From: Clostridia bacterium
Lineage (GTDB): Bacteria > Bacillota > Clostridia > Oscillospirales > CAG-382
DNA: 40,898 bases
NCBI GenBank assembly: GCA_017397955.1
Contig: JAFQHL010000045.1
Location: forward strand, 168,764-209,661
Direction: 5' to 3'
In this document: piece after piece, positions 17,170 to 25,516 of the stretch
Layout: every line of letters starts with the position of its first letter
How positions within the stretch are numbered: the first letter of the stretch is position 1
The notes under the pieces: model-generated
Database searches by the model: none
Told to the model about the DNA's origin: nothing
Seen by the model: only the letters and a program-made list of their open reading frames with translations
Position numbers and translations under genes: made by a program

Positions 17170-17624
17170 TATTCGGCAGAAGTGTAAACGATGGTTATTT
17201 CTGTAGCATCTTCAAAATAAGTGTAATCTTCAGTGCCTGCAATACAAGCCTTGTAGGTGCCTTCTTCCTTTTGGAAAACAACAACGCCTTCTGCATCGGT
17301 CTTTGCGGGCAAGAAACATGCACTTTCGCTGCAAAGCTGAACGCTTGCATCTGCAACGGGATTGCCGTCGGCATCCACTACCTTAACGGTGTAGTCAACA
17401 AGTGCAGGTTTTTCCTCAACGCTTGCTTCGGAAGAAGCAAGTGCGCTTTCTTCTTTAGATACTACGCTTTCCACTTCGGATTTTTCGCTTTCTTCTGCGG
17501 GTGTACTGCTGTTTACGGTGCTGTCTGCAGTGCTGTTATCTGCTTCTTCACCACCGCAGGCACAAAGACCGATAACGGTAAAAACTACAAGTGCAACTAA
17601 AAATATGCGTTTAATAATAGACAT
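17169..17624 (-). CDS. Small lipoprotein with carboxypeptidase-regulatory/SpaA-like beta domain
   Basis: A 151-residue lipoprotein (lipobox LCAC, Cys23) followed by an acidic Ser/Glu/Thr spacer (about 24-70). One beta-sandwich module, YTVKVVDADGNPVADASVQL then TDAEGVVVFQKEEGTYKA, resembles carboxypeptidase-regulatory or SpaA-type prealbumin folds. Such domains are usually structural or binding. The two upstream lipoproteins carry related modules. It lies 19 bases after the 506-residue lipoprotein gene with AAGGAG upstream, and its stop overlaps the dockerin protein start. Its role within the redox/lipoprotein operon is unknown. Confidence 0.85.
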   Translation of the reverse strand: MSIIKRIFLVALVVFTVIGLCACGGEEADNSTADSTVNSSTPAEESEKSEVESVVSKEESALASSEASVEEKPALVDYTVKVVDADGNPVADASVQLCSESACFLPAKTDAEGVVVFQKEEGTYKACIAGTEDYTYFEDATEITIVYTSAE

Positions 17625-17643
17625 AATTATTTCTCCTTAATGT

Positions 17644-19164
17644 TTAACCGATGTAGCAACACATAAACAGCCAAGCGTTTTCTACGTTTATATTCAAATC
17701 AGGGTTGCCGTTTCTGTCTCTGAATATGTATCCGCTGCTATCTGTATTCCACCAACCAACGTAGTCACCGCGTTCCTTGATTATATGCTCAAGGTCCTTG
17801 GTAAGGGGATAAACACCGCTGTTTTCGTCAGCACACTCAATGTATTCAAGTAAACAACTGTCAAAACTTTCTTTTTTAATGCAAGCTCCGTTTTCGTCAA
17901 AAGTGTATTTGTTAACACCGGAACGGTCAAGTATGGTCTTAAAGCAAGCCATATATTCAGGATCTTCGGTTAATCTAACCAACACTAACGGACCGTCCGC
18001 AGAGTTAAGGTGATAGAAACCGTCGTTTTCGTTATAAACAAGGTTATATGCTGTAGCAGCCTTAAGGTCAAAGTTTACAAGATTTGCGCCTGTAGGTGCT
18101 GTATAGGGGGAAAGACTGGCGGTTGTTTGGTAAATATCCCAAGGAATATCTTCTATTGTGGGCTGTGCTTCACCGGTGCGTGTAATCGTAAGTACGCAGT
18201 TTTCCGTTGCTTCTGCAACGTTAATGCCAATAACCAGCTGTGTAGTACCTGCACCTGCGGTGCTTATGCCGGATGCACTTACGGAAACTGTAAGTGTGTT
18301 GTTGATAACGTCACCCACATTGTTACTCTGTACAAAATGAGGAGAGCCGTGATAGCCTATTTGTGCATTTGCGGCAGAGGGCTTAAACGCATAGGTACCT
18401 GCAACGGTAGGGGTAAATACAAAATAGTTCATACCGGCAGAAAGAGAAACCAAGGTTTGTCCTGCAGAAACATCGTATGCGTTAAACTCATCTCCTGCAA
18501 CGTAAAGCACAAAAGGCTCACCGCTAAGGCTGTTGCACAAATCAATCGTCAGTGTGTTGTCGTGACCGTCAAGTGTAAGGTCGGTCTGAGCGTAAAAATA
18601 CTCATCGCCTGTAAAAGCCAGCTCCACAGTATATTCACCGGTGGGAAGCATCTTGGAGGCTACACCGTTGGAATTGGGCACCTGCATAGAAACCTGCTCT
18701 CCGTTTTGCATGAACTTAACAACAACGCCGGATGTGCAGGGGTTTCCATCGGGAGCTTTAACCGTTACGGCATATTCTGTTTCCTCGGGTAAATCCTCGT
18801 CGCTTTCAGCTGTTTCGTCACTGCTTTCAACGGCCACGCTTTCTTCACTGCTTTCAATTACAACGCTTTCTTCGCTGCTTTCAAGCTCAGAGCTTTCTTC
18901 CTCGCTTTCGGAAACATCTTCGCTGCTTTCGCTAACCTCGCTGTCTTCGCTTGACGTGCTGTCTTCACTGCTTTCCAAAACGGAACTGTCCTCACTGCTT
19001 TCGGAAGAAGCTTCACTGCTTTCAGCTTCAGAGCTTTCCACAACAGAGGAGCTGTTATCCTTTGCGACAGAGGAGCCTTCTGCTTCATCGCCGCCGCAAG
19101 CGCTAAGCGCGGTGCTTAAAGAGAGTAAAGCTGCCATAAAATAAACCAAAGCTTTTCTTTTCAT
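17644..19164 (-). CDS. Surface lipoprotein with Ser/Glu spacer and an unrecognised C-terminal domain
   Basis: A 506-residue lipoprotein with Cys23 in LSAC. Residues of about 30-125 are a low-complexity Ser/Glu spacer, which would lift the rest away from the membrane. A beta module (about 130-200, YAVTVKAPDGNPCTSGVVVK) and a PPC-like strand-rich region (about 218-335) follow. The C-terminal part from about 380 has GFYHLNSADGPLVLVRL and ends NAWLFMCCYIG. This matches the start and end of a unit found twice in the 977-residue protein next door (YYHVGSVDGPLLLANL and WLKACTYYQVYG). No catalytic motif was seen. It is the second gene of the operon, 21 bases after the thioredoxin lipoprotein, with an AGGAG site before the ATG. 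Confidence 0.85.
   Translation of the reverse strand: MKRKALVYFMAALLSLSTALSACGGDEAEGSSVAKDNSSSVVESSEAESSEASSESSEDSSVLESSEDSTSSEDSEVSESSEDVSESEEESSELESSEESVVIESSEESVAVESSDETAESDEDLPEETEYAVTVKAPDGNPCTSGVVVKFMQNGEQVSMQVPNSNGVASKMLPTGEYTVELAFTGDEYFYAQTDLTLDGHDNTLTIDLCNSLSGEPFVLYVAGDEFNAYDVSAGQTLVSLSAGMNYFVFTPTVAGTYAFKPSAANAQIGYHGSPHFVQSNNVGDVINNTLTVSVSASGISTAGAGTTQLVIGINVAEATENCVLTITRTGEAQPTIEDIPWDIYQTTASLSPYTAPTGANLVNFDLKAATAYNLVYNENDGFYHLNSADGPLVLVRLTEDPEYMACFKTILDRSGVNKYTFDENGACIKKESFDSCLLEYIECADENSGVYPLTKDLEHIIKERGDYVGWWNTDSSGYIFRDRNGNPDLNINVENAWLFMCCYIG
18790..19074 (-). repeat. Low-complexity Ser/Glu-encoding repeats
   Basis: Degenerate tandem units of about 12-24 bases (plus-strand core TTCACTGCTTTC) encode the ESSE-type spacer of the 506-residue lipoprotein. 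The frame is kept throughout, so this is a coding repeat, not a CRISPR-like array. It could change length by slippage. Confidence 0.85.
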
Positions 19165-19185
19165 AGTTAATTTCTCCTAAATGTA

Positions 19186-22119
19186 TTATGCGCCCAGATA
19201 ATTGTAGTAATAGCAAACCTTAAGCCAAGAGTTTTCTACACCTTCAAAGGTGTATTTATCCATAAGAAGTTGCAAAAGCTTTGCAAGTTCTTCATCAACC
19301 GGAATGCAGCCATCCATAACGGAACCGTCTTTTATTATCTTATCTTCGTATGCCTTTATAGTCTCGGAAAGATCTTCGCCCTCGCCGTGGAATATACCTG
19401 CAAGAACATCATCTACCTTGTAAGATTCTGCATAATCGTCATAACTTTCGCCCCACATCTTCTTAAGGTATTCCTTAGTCTTGTCAACATCGTTGTCGTT
19501 TAATTTATAATAGCCCAAAACATAAAGGTCGTCCTCGGTTTTGCTGAAATCAAAGCCGCCCAAGGAAATCATGCCTTCTACTTCAACGGGGTTGCCGTCT
19601 TCGTCTTTGATGATGTTTCCGTTTTTATCATAAGCGTAACCGTTGCTTATGGGCTTGTCAAAGATTGCGGTAACGCCCGTAAAGTCAGCATAAAGCTTGC
19701 TGCCGTAAAGCTGGTTGCCGTTTTCGTCTGTGCCCAAATCGTGATAATAATAACCGTCATCCTTAAGGATGGGGGTTATACCACCGCTTATGGTGTAATA
19801 CATTTCGTTACCGGCAGCATCGGTATCGTAGGTAAAGAAACCGGGGGACGCTGCTTCGAACAGGTTGTAGCTTGCGCCAAGATATTCAACATCGAAATAG
19901 ATGTAGCCTACTTCGTAAATATCCCAGAATGCGATATTGATAAAGTATTCCTTGCCGGCTTCCATGTATACTACCATAGAAACTTCGCCGTCTTCAACAA
20001 AGGTTCTTTCGCCGCCTTCGTAGGTATAAATGGGGTCTTTGCTTTCGGCGTTGAAAATCCAGCCGTCAACGCCTTCCATAGATTCGTTATGGGAGGTAAT
20101 GCGGTATACACCACTGGTTGCAGGCACAAACTTCTTAAACATACCTCTGGGCATAATCGCCCTGTCATAATAGAAAACGTTTTCTGCCTTATCCTTGCCA
20201 AGCACGGCTTCGGGAGCTGCGAATTTTGCTATGCCCTGAATAGGGTCGGTAAGCTGAGCGTTGTCACCGCCGTAAACTTGATAATATGTACAAGCCTTAA
20301 GCCATTCCTTGTCATTGCCTTCAAAACCAACGGCATCGGCAACAACCTTCAAATGTTCTGCTAGCGCCTCGTTAACGGTGCACACGCCTTGAAGGGCAGA
20401 GTTGGAAGCATAGGAGAAATAGTCCACCATGCTGTCATAATAGCTTTTGCCGTCAACCATTACGTCGCCGTCGTAAAGGATGTCCCAAATCGCTTTCTCT
20501 TCGTTAAGCTGGTTTTCACCCATAAGGTTAGCTAAAAGAAGGGGGCCGTCCACGCTGCCTACGTGGTAATAATTGTCGGTTTCGTTAAGGAATATCTCAA
20601 CGTATTCAAAATTCAACCCGTCTTCGGAAAGGGTAGCGGCGTTGCGGGGAATGTAGGTAAGCACATCTATATCAGCCGCATCGACAACACGCATATCCTT
20701 TATGTATACTGTGTCATCGCCTTCGTTGGTATCAGAATCCTTAAGATAGCAAAGAGCCAGCTCGTAAACACCGTCTTCTTCTGCAACCCAAGGATAACAG
20801 CTCTTCCACTCTTCGGTATCTTCATTGCCGGAAATCTGGTAAATGTCGTTATCGTTAACTATAACGTAAAGTATATCGGAATACTTTTCAGAGGAGGCAA
20901 TATAGTCAAAACCGATTGCCTGACCTGCCTTCAGCGTAATGTCAGCATAAAGAATTGAAAAGCTGTCCTCAAATCCTTTGTTGGTAGCATAAACACAAGC
21001 TTCACCGTTCTTTTCTGCGGTAACAAAGGGCCAAGAATATTCTGCGCTGTCCCCCTCTGTTTCGGGACGGTAAGTAACCTCTATATCACCATCGTTGATA
21101 GCACCTGCAACTGCTTCGGAGCCTTCGAATTCAACAGTAGGCTTTACCTCGATAACAAGGTCACCAATGCTTGTGCAAAGCTTTTGCTCATACTCTTCAG
21201 CTGTAAAATGCTCAAAAGCGGCAACAAAAGGTCTGTTTGTGGTTATTGCACCTGCTTCAATAAGGCAAACAACTCCGTAACGGTCTATAAATACAGAGGT
21301 GGGATATCCCGTAACGCTAAAGGTGTTAGACCATGCTGCAGGACAGTCTGCCATTTTAAAACCGTAACCGTACTGCTGTGCAAACGCCTTAACGGCGTTA
21401 GCACCGTCAAGAGGGTTAATTGCAAGAATTTCCACATTTTCACTGTACTGGGAATATACATCGTTCATAACGGGGAATTCTTCAAGGCACCAAGAGCAGG
21501 TCGTGTACCAGAAGTTAAGCACAACAAGTTCCTTTTCCTTTAATACTTCGGAGAGGGTAATCGTTTCGCCGTTACAATCGGTAACGGAAAAATCGTATAT
21601 AACATCGCCAAGCTCCATAACCGTATCAGAAAGACTTTTACCGCTGACAGGGGCAGAGCTTACTACTATCTCGGTAGAAGCACCCTTAAAGCCGTAGCTT
21701 TCCTCAACGATATAGCCTTCGGGTAAGCCTGTAAGAGAGATAGCCATTTTGCTTGTGTCCTTGGCTATTTTAAGACTGACAACACCTTCATCGTTAGTCT
21801 GTCCAAACTGCACAAGGTCGGTAAGGCTGTCATCTTCGTATACCAATACGTCTATGCCGGACAAAGCAAGTCCGCCTGCGGATTTAAGGCTTATGGTGTA
21901 GTTGCCTTCTTCGCCTGCAGGTGCAGAGGTATTATCGGTATCGGAAGAATCTTCCGTGCTTTCTTTTGCATCGGAAACTTCTTCGCTTGTTTTCTCTCCG
22001 CTTACATCAGCGGCAGGTGCCGAACTTTCATCACCTTTATCGTCACCGCAGGCGGCGAAGGTAGAAAGCACCATAATTACGGCAATAAGTAAAAACAAAA
22101 CTTTCTTAAATTTGCTCAT
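19186..22119 (-). CDS. Thioredoxin-domain surface lipoprotein with duplicated unknown domain
   Basis: A 977-residue lipoprotein (FAAC, Cys24) with a Ser/Glu/Asp spacer to about 70, then a SpaA/carboxypeptidase-regulatory-like module (about 73-145). A TlpA/redoxin-type domain covers about 165-310, with active site CSWC (Cys208, Cys211) in NFWYTTCSWCLEEFP and the cis-Pro segment GYPTSVFIDRYG near 271-282. Two copies of an unrecognised unit follow, at about 515-616 (YYHVGSVDGPLLLANL ... EWLKACTYYQVYG) and 789-977 (GYYYHDLGTDENG ... SWLKVCYYYNYLG), with a strand-rich PPC-like stretch between. It heads the minus-strand lipoprotein operon and has an AGGAG site before the ATG. The thioredoxin domain makes it the natural outer partner of the Fe-S/thioredoxin fusion encoded 5.8 kb away on the other strand. 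Its substrate is unknown. Confidence 0.9.
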   Translation of the reverse strand: MSKFKKVLFLLIAVIMVLSTFAACGDDKGDESSAPAADVSGEKTSEEVSDAKESTEDSSDTDNTSAPAGEEGNYTISLKSAGGLALSGIDVLVYEDDSLTDLVQFGQTNDEGVVSLKIAKDTSKMAISLTGLPEGYIVEESYGFKGASTEIVVSSAPVSGKSLSDTVMELGDVIYDFSVTDCNGETITLSEVLKEKELVVLNFWYTTCSWCLEEFPVMNDVYSQYSENVEILAINPLDGANAVKAFAQQYGYGFKMADCPAAWSNTFSVTGYPTSVFIDRYGVVCLIEAGAITTNRPFVAAFEHFTAEEYEQKLCTSIGDLVIEVKPTVEFEGSEAVAGAINDGDIEVTYRPETEGDSAEYSWPFVTAEKNGEACVYATNKGFEDSFSILYADITLKAGQAIGFDYIASSEKYSDILYVIVNDNDIYQISGNEDTEEWKSCYPWVAEEDGVYELALCYLKDSDTNEGDDTVYIKDMRVVDAADIDVLTYIPRNAATLSEDGLNFEYVEIFLNETDNYYHVGSVDGPLLLANLMGENQLNEEKAIWDILYDGDVMVDGKSYYDSMVDYFSYASNSALQGVCTVNEALAEHLKVVADAVGFEGNDKEWLKACTYYQVYGGDNAQLTDPIQGIAKFAAPEAVLGKDKAENVFYYDRAIMPRGMFKKFVPATSGVYRITSHNESMEGVDGWIFNAESKDPIYTYEGGERTFVEDGEVSMVVYMEAGKEYFINIAFWDIYEVGYIYFDVEYLGASYNLFEAASPGFFTYDTDAAGNEMYYTISGGITPILKDDGYYYHDLGTDENGNQLYGSKLYADFTGVTAIFDKPISNGYAYDKNGNIIKDEDGNPVEVEGMISLGGFDFSKTEDDLYVLGYYKLNDNDVDKTKEYLKKMWGESYDDYAESYKVDDVLAGIFHGEGEDLSETIKAYEDKIIKDGSVMDGCIPVDEELAKLLQLLMDKYTFEGVENSWLKVCYYYNYLGA

Positions 22120-22183
22120 CTTGCTCTCCTGTAAATAGCTATACTAAGCCGATTTAAACCTTTACATTAAAAGTCCAAATAAT

Positions 22184-22212
22184 ATAATAGCATAGTTTTG
22201 CCTGCGTGTCAA
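22184..22212 (-). promoter_or_regulatory. Promoter of the thioredoxin-lipoprotein operon, embedded in a hairpin
   Basis: Minus strand TTGACA (22207-22212), a 17-base spacer and TATTAT (22184-22189). The -35 lies in the loop, the spacer and most of the -10 in one arm, of the 16-bp hairpin at 22186-22231. Confidence 0.8.
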
Positions 22213-22231
22213 CAAGCAAAACTATGCTATT
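22186..22231. terminator. Long perfect hairpin after the trmO operon (probable terminator)
   Basis: A perfect 16-bp inverted repeat (22186-22201 with 22216-22231) with a 14-base loop lies eight bases past the trmO stop. The minus-strand exit is A/T-rich but not a pure T run, so termination strength is uncertain. It overlaps the downstream promoter. Confidence 0.6.
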
Positions 22232-22238
22232 TAAACTG

Positions 22239-22925
22239 CTATTTTGTATCTTTTATGTCTGTAACCGTCAACACACCGTCCCTTACCCTAAAGAACACCT
22301 CCTGATTGCAAAAAAAGAAACCGTAAACTCTTTCGCCGTCATCCTTATAGGATGGGCGCGGGTCCTCCGCAAGTAGCTTTTTAAGTGCCTCTCTTTTGCC
22401 TTCGGGCACTCTTGAGGCAAGCTCCTCGGGTAGTACAACTTCAAGTGCGTAGTCAAATTTTTCTTCAGCAAACCCGGCTGCGGCATGTGGCTTGCTGTCC
22501 GCAAACGGAAGGTAAGGCTTAATATCGTAGATAGGCGTGCCGTCCATTAAGTCAGCACCTCCGATACGCAGTACGGTGCCGTGGACAGGGTCCTTCTCCA
22601 CCCCCAACAGCTTAACGCAGGAAAGCCCTAAAGGGTTGGGTCTGTAGGGTGAGCGAGTGGCAAACACTCCCATACGCTTGTTGCCTCCAAGTCGGGGCGG
22701 ACGCACCGTGGGCGACCAGTCCTGCCGCACAGCCTCCGAAAACTGCCATATAAGCCAAATGTGGCTGTAGCCCTCCAGCCCGCGGAAAGCTTCTTCGCGG
22801 CTGTATTCAGGCAGTAAAACTATTTTGCCCTCCAACTCCTCCACCAGCCCGCTTTGTCTGGGGATACCGAACTTGGTAGGGAAGTCTGTGTGTATATGCC
22901 CTATAACCTTGAGTAAATGTTCCAT
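22239..22925 (-). CDS. trmO: tRNA (N6-threonylcarbamoyladenosine-A37) N6-methyltransferase, TrmO/TsaA family
   Basis: A 228-residue cytoplasmic protein of the TrmO (TsaA, VirR-like) family, which uses S-adenosylmethionine to methylate t6A37 in certain threonine tRNAs. The N-terminal VIGHIHTDFPTKFGIPRQSG, the central GYSHIWLIWQFSE and the core RMGVFATRSPYRPNPLGLS followed by DGTPIYDIKPYLP are strongly diagnostic. The C-terminal part (about 150-228) is the second, less conserved domain found in longer members. It lies 11 bases after a small lipoprotein gene and shares its promoter, and no internal promoter was seen. Confidence 0.93.
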   Translation of the reverse strand: MEHLLKVIGHIHTDFPTKFGIPRQSGLVEELEGKIVLLPEYSREEAFRGLEGYSHIWLIWQFSEAVRQDWSPTVRPPRLGGNKRMGVFATRSPYRPNPLGLSCVKLLGVEKDPVHGTVLRIGGADLMDGTPIYDIKPYLPFADSKPHAAAGFAEEKFDYALEVVLPEELASRVPEGKREALKKLLAEDPRPSYKDDGERVYGFFFCNQEVFFRVRDGVLTVTDIKDTK

Positions 22926-22936
22926 AAAAAGTCCCT

Positions 22937-23419
22937 TTAAGATTTCTTTGTTAAAACTATGTTTTCTCTTCCGTCAAGCTCGGTCAACGATTCTATAAGC
23001 TTGCCGTTTACATAAGTATCAATAGATATATACTCAAGTGTTAATTCATCTTTCCTGATTTTGCATTTGAATTTTGTTTCCTCTTTGACTATATCTGTCG
23101 TAGTTGATTCGCTGCGAGTAAAAATTAAAACATTGTCTTCCGTTTTGTATGAATAGGTAATTGTGCTGATGTCGGTTATGTCAAGCCGAGTGTTTTTATA
23201 ATCCTGTATGTATTCACATGTGCCGTCGTCTTTGAATACATAGCTTTGTATCAGCTGTTTTCCGTCGTTTATGCGTGTAGCACTCCATGTACCAAGCAGC
23301 TCTTCGGTACTGATACTGCCGCAACCGCTGAAAACGCAGAGCAAGGTCACAAGCATGAGCGCAACAGCAACACATCTTGTAAAAAACGCTTTGGGTATAC
23401 CGCTGTTTCTGTATAACAT
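22937..23419 (-). CDS. Small lipoprotein, lipocalin-like (function unknown)
   Basis: A 160-residue predicted lipoprotein with a long positively charged N-terminus and lipobox VFSGC (Cys33). The mature part begins with ELLGTWSATRINDGKQLIQ, followed by alternating strands (YVFKDDGTCEYIQDY, ITYSYKTEDNVLIFTRS). This is the general look of small lipocalin-like or DUF5640-type lipoproteins of Clostridia. Function is not known. A GGGAGG site lies eight bases before the ATG, and a near-perfect promoter precedes it. It leads the two-gene operon with trmO. Confidence 0.82.
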   Translation of the reverse strand: MLYRNSGIPKAFFTRCVAVALMLVTLLCVFSGCGSISTEELLGTWSATRINDGKQLIQSYVFKDDGTCEYIQDYKNTRLDITDISTITYSYKTEDNVLIFTRSESTTTDIVKEETKFKCKIRKDELTLEYISIDTYVNGKLIESLTELDGRENIVLTKKS

Positions 23420-23451
23420 ATCCTTAACCTCCCGTATATTGTGTTGTCTTT

Positions 23452-23480
23452 ATTATAAGCGTGAACATAAATTTTGTCAA
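23452..23480 (-). promoter_or_regulatory. Promoter of the small lipoprotein-trmO operon
   Basis: Minus strand TTGACA (23475-23480), a 17-base spacer and TATAAT (23452-23457), both perfect consensus boxes. Its -35 is only 15 bases from the -35 of the divergent murQ promoter. Confidence 0.92.
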
Positions 23481-23495
23481 CGGTATGTTATTGTC

Positions 23496-23524
23496 TTGAC
23501 TTTTATGCCAATGGGTAGTAAAAT
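23496..23524 (+). promoter_or_regulatory. Promoter of murQ
   Basis: TTGACT (23496-23501), a 17-base spacer and TAAAAT (23519-23524), about 27 bases before the murQ ATG. Confidence 0.8.
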
Positions 23525-23551
23525 CAAAGCATAATTACTTGGAGGATAAAT

Positions 23552-24370
23552 ATGGAATATAATGCATTGAAAACAGAACAAATAAATGAAAAAAGCTTGC
23601 ACATTGACGAGATGGACACACTCTCTATGGTAAAGCTCATAAACGAAGAAGATAAAAAGGTGGCACTTGCCGTTGAGGAAGCGGCAGAAGCACTTGCAGA
23701 GGCTATAGACCGCACCGCTGCCCGACTTAAAGACGGCGGCAGACTGTTTTATGTGGGTGCAGGAACATCGGGTAGACTGGGGGTTTTGGACGCTTCGGAA
23801 TGTCCGCCTACCTACGGCACTCCTTATGAGATGGTACAGGGCCTTATCGCAGGCGGCAAAGAGGCGGCTTTCCGTGCCGCAGAGGGTGCTGAAGACAACG
23901 CAGAGGCTATGGTAGCCCAGCTTAAAGAGCAGGGCTTTTGCTCTAAGGATGTGTGTGTCGCTATTTCTGCCAGCGGTAGCGCACCCTGTGTTCACGGCTC
24001 CTTAGAGTACGCACGCAGCCTCGGTGCATTGGCAATCTCCGTACAGTGCAACAAAAACAGCACCGCAATCCCATTGTCCGATGTGGCAATAGTTGCGGAG
24101 GTAGGCCCCGAAGTAATAAACGGCAGTACCCGTATGAAGGCGGGCACAGCCACAAAGCTTATACTAAACACCCTTTCCACAGGCGTAATGGTTCGTCTCG
24201 GAAGAGTAAAGGGCAACAGCATGGTATATATGCGCCCCACTAATAAAAAACTTATGGATAGAGCCGTTCGTATGGTAATGAACCAGACAGGTAAAGATTA
24301 CGATACCTGCAAGGCGGCAATAGAAAAAGCAGACGGCGATATAAATACCGCCGTTGCATCATTAGCTTAA
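23552..24370 (+). CDS. murQ: N-acetylmuramic acid 6-phosphate etherase
   Basis: A 272-residue SIS-fold enzyme that splits MurNAc-6-phosphate into GlcNAc-6-phosphate and lactate during cell-wall recycling in the cytoplasm. Diagnostic segments are LKTEQINEKSLHIDEMDTL at the N-terminus, YVGAGTSGRLGVLDASECPP, and NGSTRMKAGTATKLILNTLS. Glu83 (DASEC) and Glu114 (AEGAED) fall at the positions of the two catalytic glutamates of the E. coli enzyme. Length is slightly under the usual 300 residues, but both ends look complete. The ribosome site is GGAGG before the ATG. No transporter or kinase of the MurNAc pathway lies next to it. Its 3' end overlaps the convergent hemW gene by nine bases. Confidence 0.95.
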   Translation: MEYNALKTEQINEKSLHIDEMDTLSMVKLINEEDKKVALAVEEAAEALAEAIDRTAARLKDGGRLFYVGAGTSGRLGVLDASECPPTYGTPYEMVQGLIAGGKEAAFRAAEGAEDNAEAMVAQLKEQGFCSKDVCVAISASGSAPCVHGSLEYARSLGALAISVQCNKNSTAIPLSDVAIVAEVGPEVINGSTRMKAGTATKLILNTLSTGVMVRLGRVKGNSMVYMRPTNKKLMDRAVRMVMNQTGKDYDTCKAAIEKADGDINTAVASLA

Positions 24371-25465
24371 AATCATATTTATAAGGGTGTTAGATACTCT
24401 GAAACCTCTCTCCGTAAGGGCAAGAACCCCGTTTTGGTATACGCCAAGTCCTTGCTTTATGATAATCGGCGGCACACGGCTTTCGTCTATTTTAACGCCC
24501 TCTTTCATTCTAAGCCCCAGCATTATGCGCTCCTCCTCGGCTTCTGCGGCGGAAACAGGTTTCGAGCTATGGTAGTCGGTAGGCGCAAGTAAACCGCCGC
24601 TTGCTTTAGCTATATAGTCGGCAATAGAAGCGGGTGTGGCAAAACGACGTTCGTTAAAAAAAGAGTGGGCACCTGCACCAAAGCCAAAGTAAGGTATGCG
24701 CTTCCAATAACCGGTGTTGTGCCGCGCTTCTTTTCCGACCGTGGCAAAGTTGGATATCTCATAATGGCTGTATCCCGCCTCGCCCAATAGTTTACACAGC
24801 ATTTCATACTGCGCCTCCTCACCCTCCTCGGTGGGGAAGGCGTATTCTTTTTTGCGCAAATACAGCGGCGTGCCCTCCTCAATGCTAAGCCCGTAGACCG
24901 AAATATGCTCAGGGGCAAGGGAGATAAGTTTGTTAACGCTGTTCTCAAGCATTTTTATGTTTTCGTTTGGTAAAGCAAAAATAAGGTCAGCACTGATATT
25001 GTCAAATCCTGCCCGTCTTGCGCTTGCAAAACATTCTTCAAAATCCGCCGCCGTGTGTGCGCGGTTAAGCAGCCTTAAAGTACTGTCGTTAAAGGATTGT
25101 GCACCCAAGGAAAGTCTGTTGAAGCCCTCTTCTTTTAAAGCGCGTAGCCCTGTTTCATCAACTGTTTTCGGGTTGGCTTCAAGAGTTATTTCGGCTTGAC
25201 TGTCAATGCAAAAACGCTCCTTTACCGCCGCAAGGACCCTGCACAGTCTTTCCGCGCCCAATATCGTGGGCGTTCCGCCGCCGAAATAAATTGATACAAT
25301 TTTGTATTCCTCACTATTGTCAAAAGCGGCAACCTGCGCTGTCAATGCATCGGTGTATCTTTCCAATAGCTTACTATCCCAAGCAGGACTTGAGTAAAAA
25401 GCGCAGTATGCGCATTTGGATATACAAAAAGGGATATGAAAATAGAGCATTAAATCTTTGAGCAT
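24362..25465 (-). CDS. hemW: Radical SAM heme chaperone HemW
   Basis: A 367-residue radical SAM protein. The CX3CX2C cluster (Cys14, Cys18, Cys21) is followed by AF, not by a fourth Cys, as in HemW; HemN coproporphyrinogen dehydrogenase has the extra Cys. Other family segments are SIYFGGGTPTIL, EITLEANPKTVDE, FNRLSLGAQSFND, ISADLIFALPNE and the C-terminal winged-helix-like end. HemW binds heme and inserts it into respiratory proteins; in heme-poor anaerobes its role is less clear. The ATG at 25465 has GGAG seven bases upstream. A second ATG at 25450 would also give a typical N-terminus. The gene follows a structured repeat element that separates it from lepA. Confidence 0.93.
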   Translation of the reverse strand: MLKDLMLYFHIPFCISKCAYCAFYSSPAWDSKLLERYTDALTAQVAAFDNSEEYKIVSIYFGGGTPTILGAERLCRVLAAVKERFCIDSQAEITLEANPKTVDETGLRALKEEGFNRLSLGAQSFNDSTLRLLNRAHTAADFEECFASARRAGFDNISADLIFALPNENIKMLENSVNKLISLAPEHISVYGLSIEEGTPLYLRKKEYAFPTEEGEEAQYEMLCKLLGEAGYSHYEISNFATVGKEARHNTGYWKRIPYFGFGAGAHSFFNERRFATPASIADYIAKASGGLLAPTDYHSSKPVSAAEAEEERIMLGLRMKEGVKIDESRVPPIIIKQGLGVYQNGVLALTERGFRVSNTLINMILS

Positions 25466-25491
25466 GACGAAGCTCCTTTGAAAAATAAATA

Positions 25492-25516
25492 TGGCGGCGG
25501 GAATACCGCCGCCTCA
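25492..25516. repeat. 25-bp palindromic repeat, copy 1
   Basis: The same 25 bases occur at 25738-25762 in the same orientation. The repeat contains an inverted GGCGGCGG / CCGCCGCC stem (8 bp) around a GAATA loop. It bounds the composite element on the hemW side. Confidence 0.9.

Noticed and set aside
18790..19074. CRISPR-like short repeats
   Set aside because: The units are degenerate, lack spacers and keep the reading frame of a Ser/Glu-rich lipoprotein spacer. No CRISPR array or cas gene was found in the window.
24362..25465. Coproporphyrinogen III dehydrogenase (hemN)
   Set aside because: The cluster motif is CX3CX2C followed by AF with no fourth Cys, which fits HemW, not HemN.
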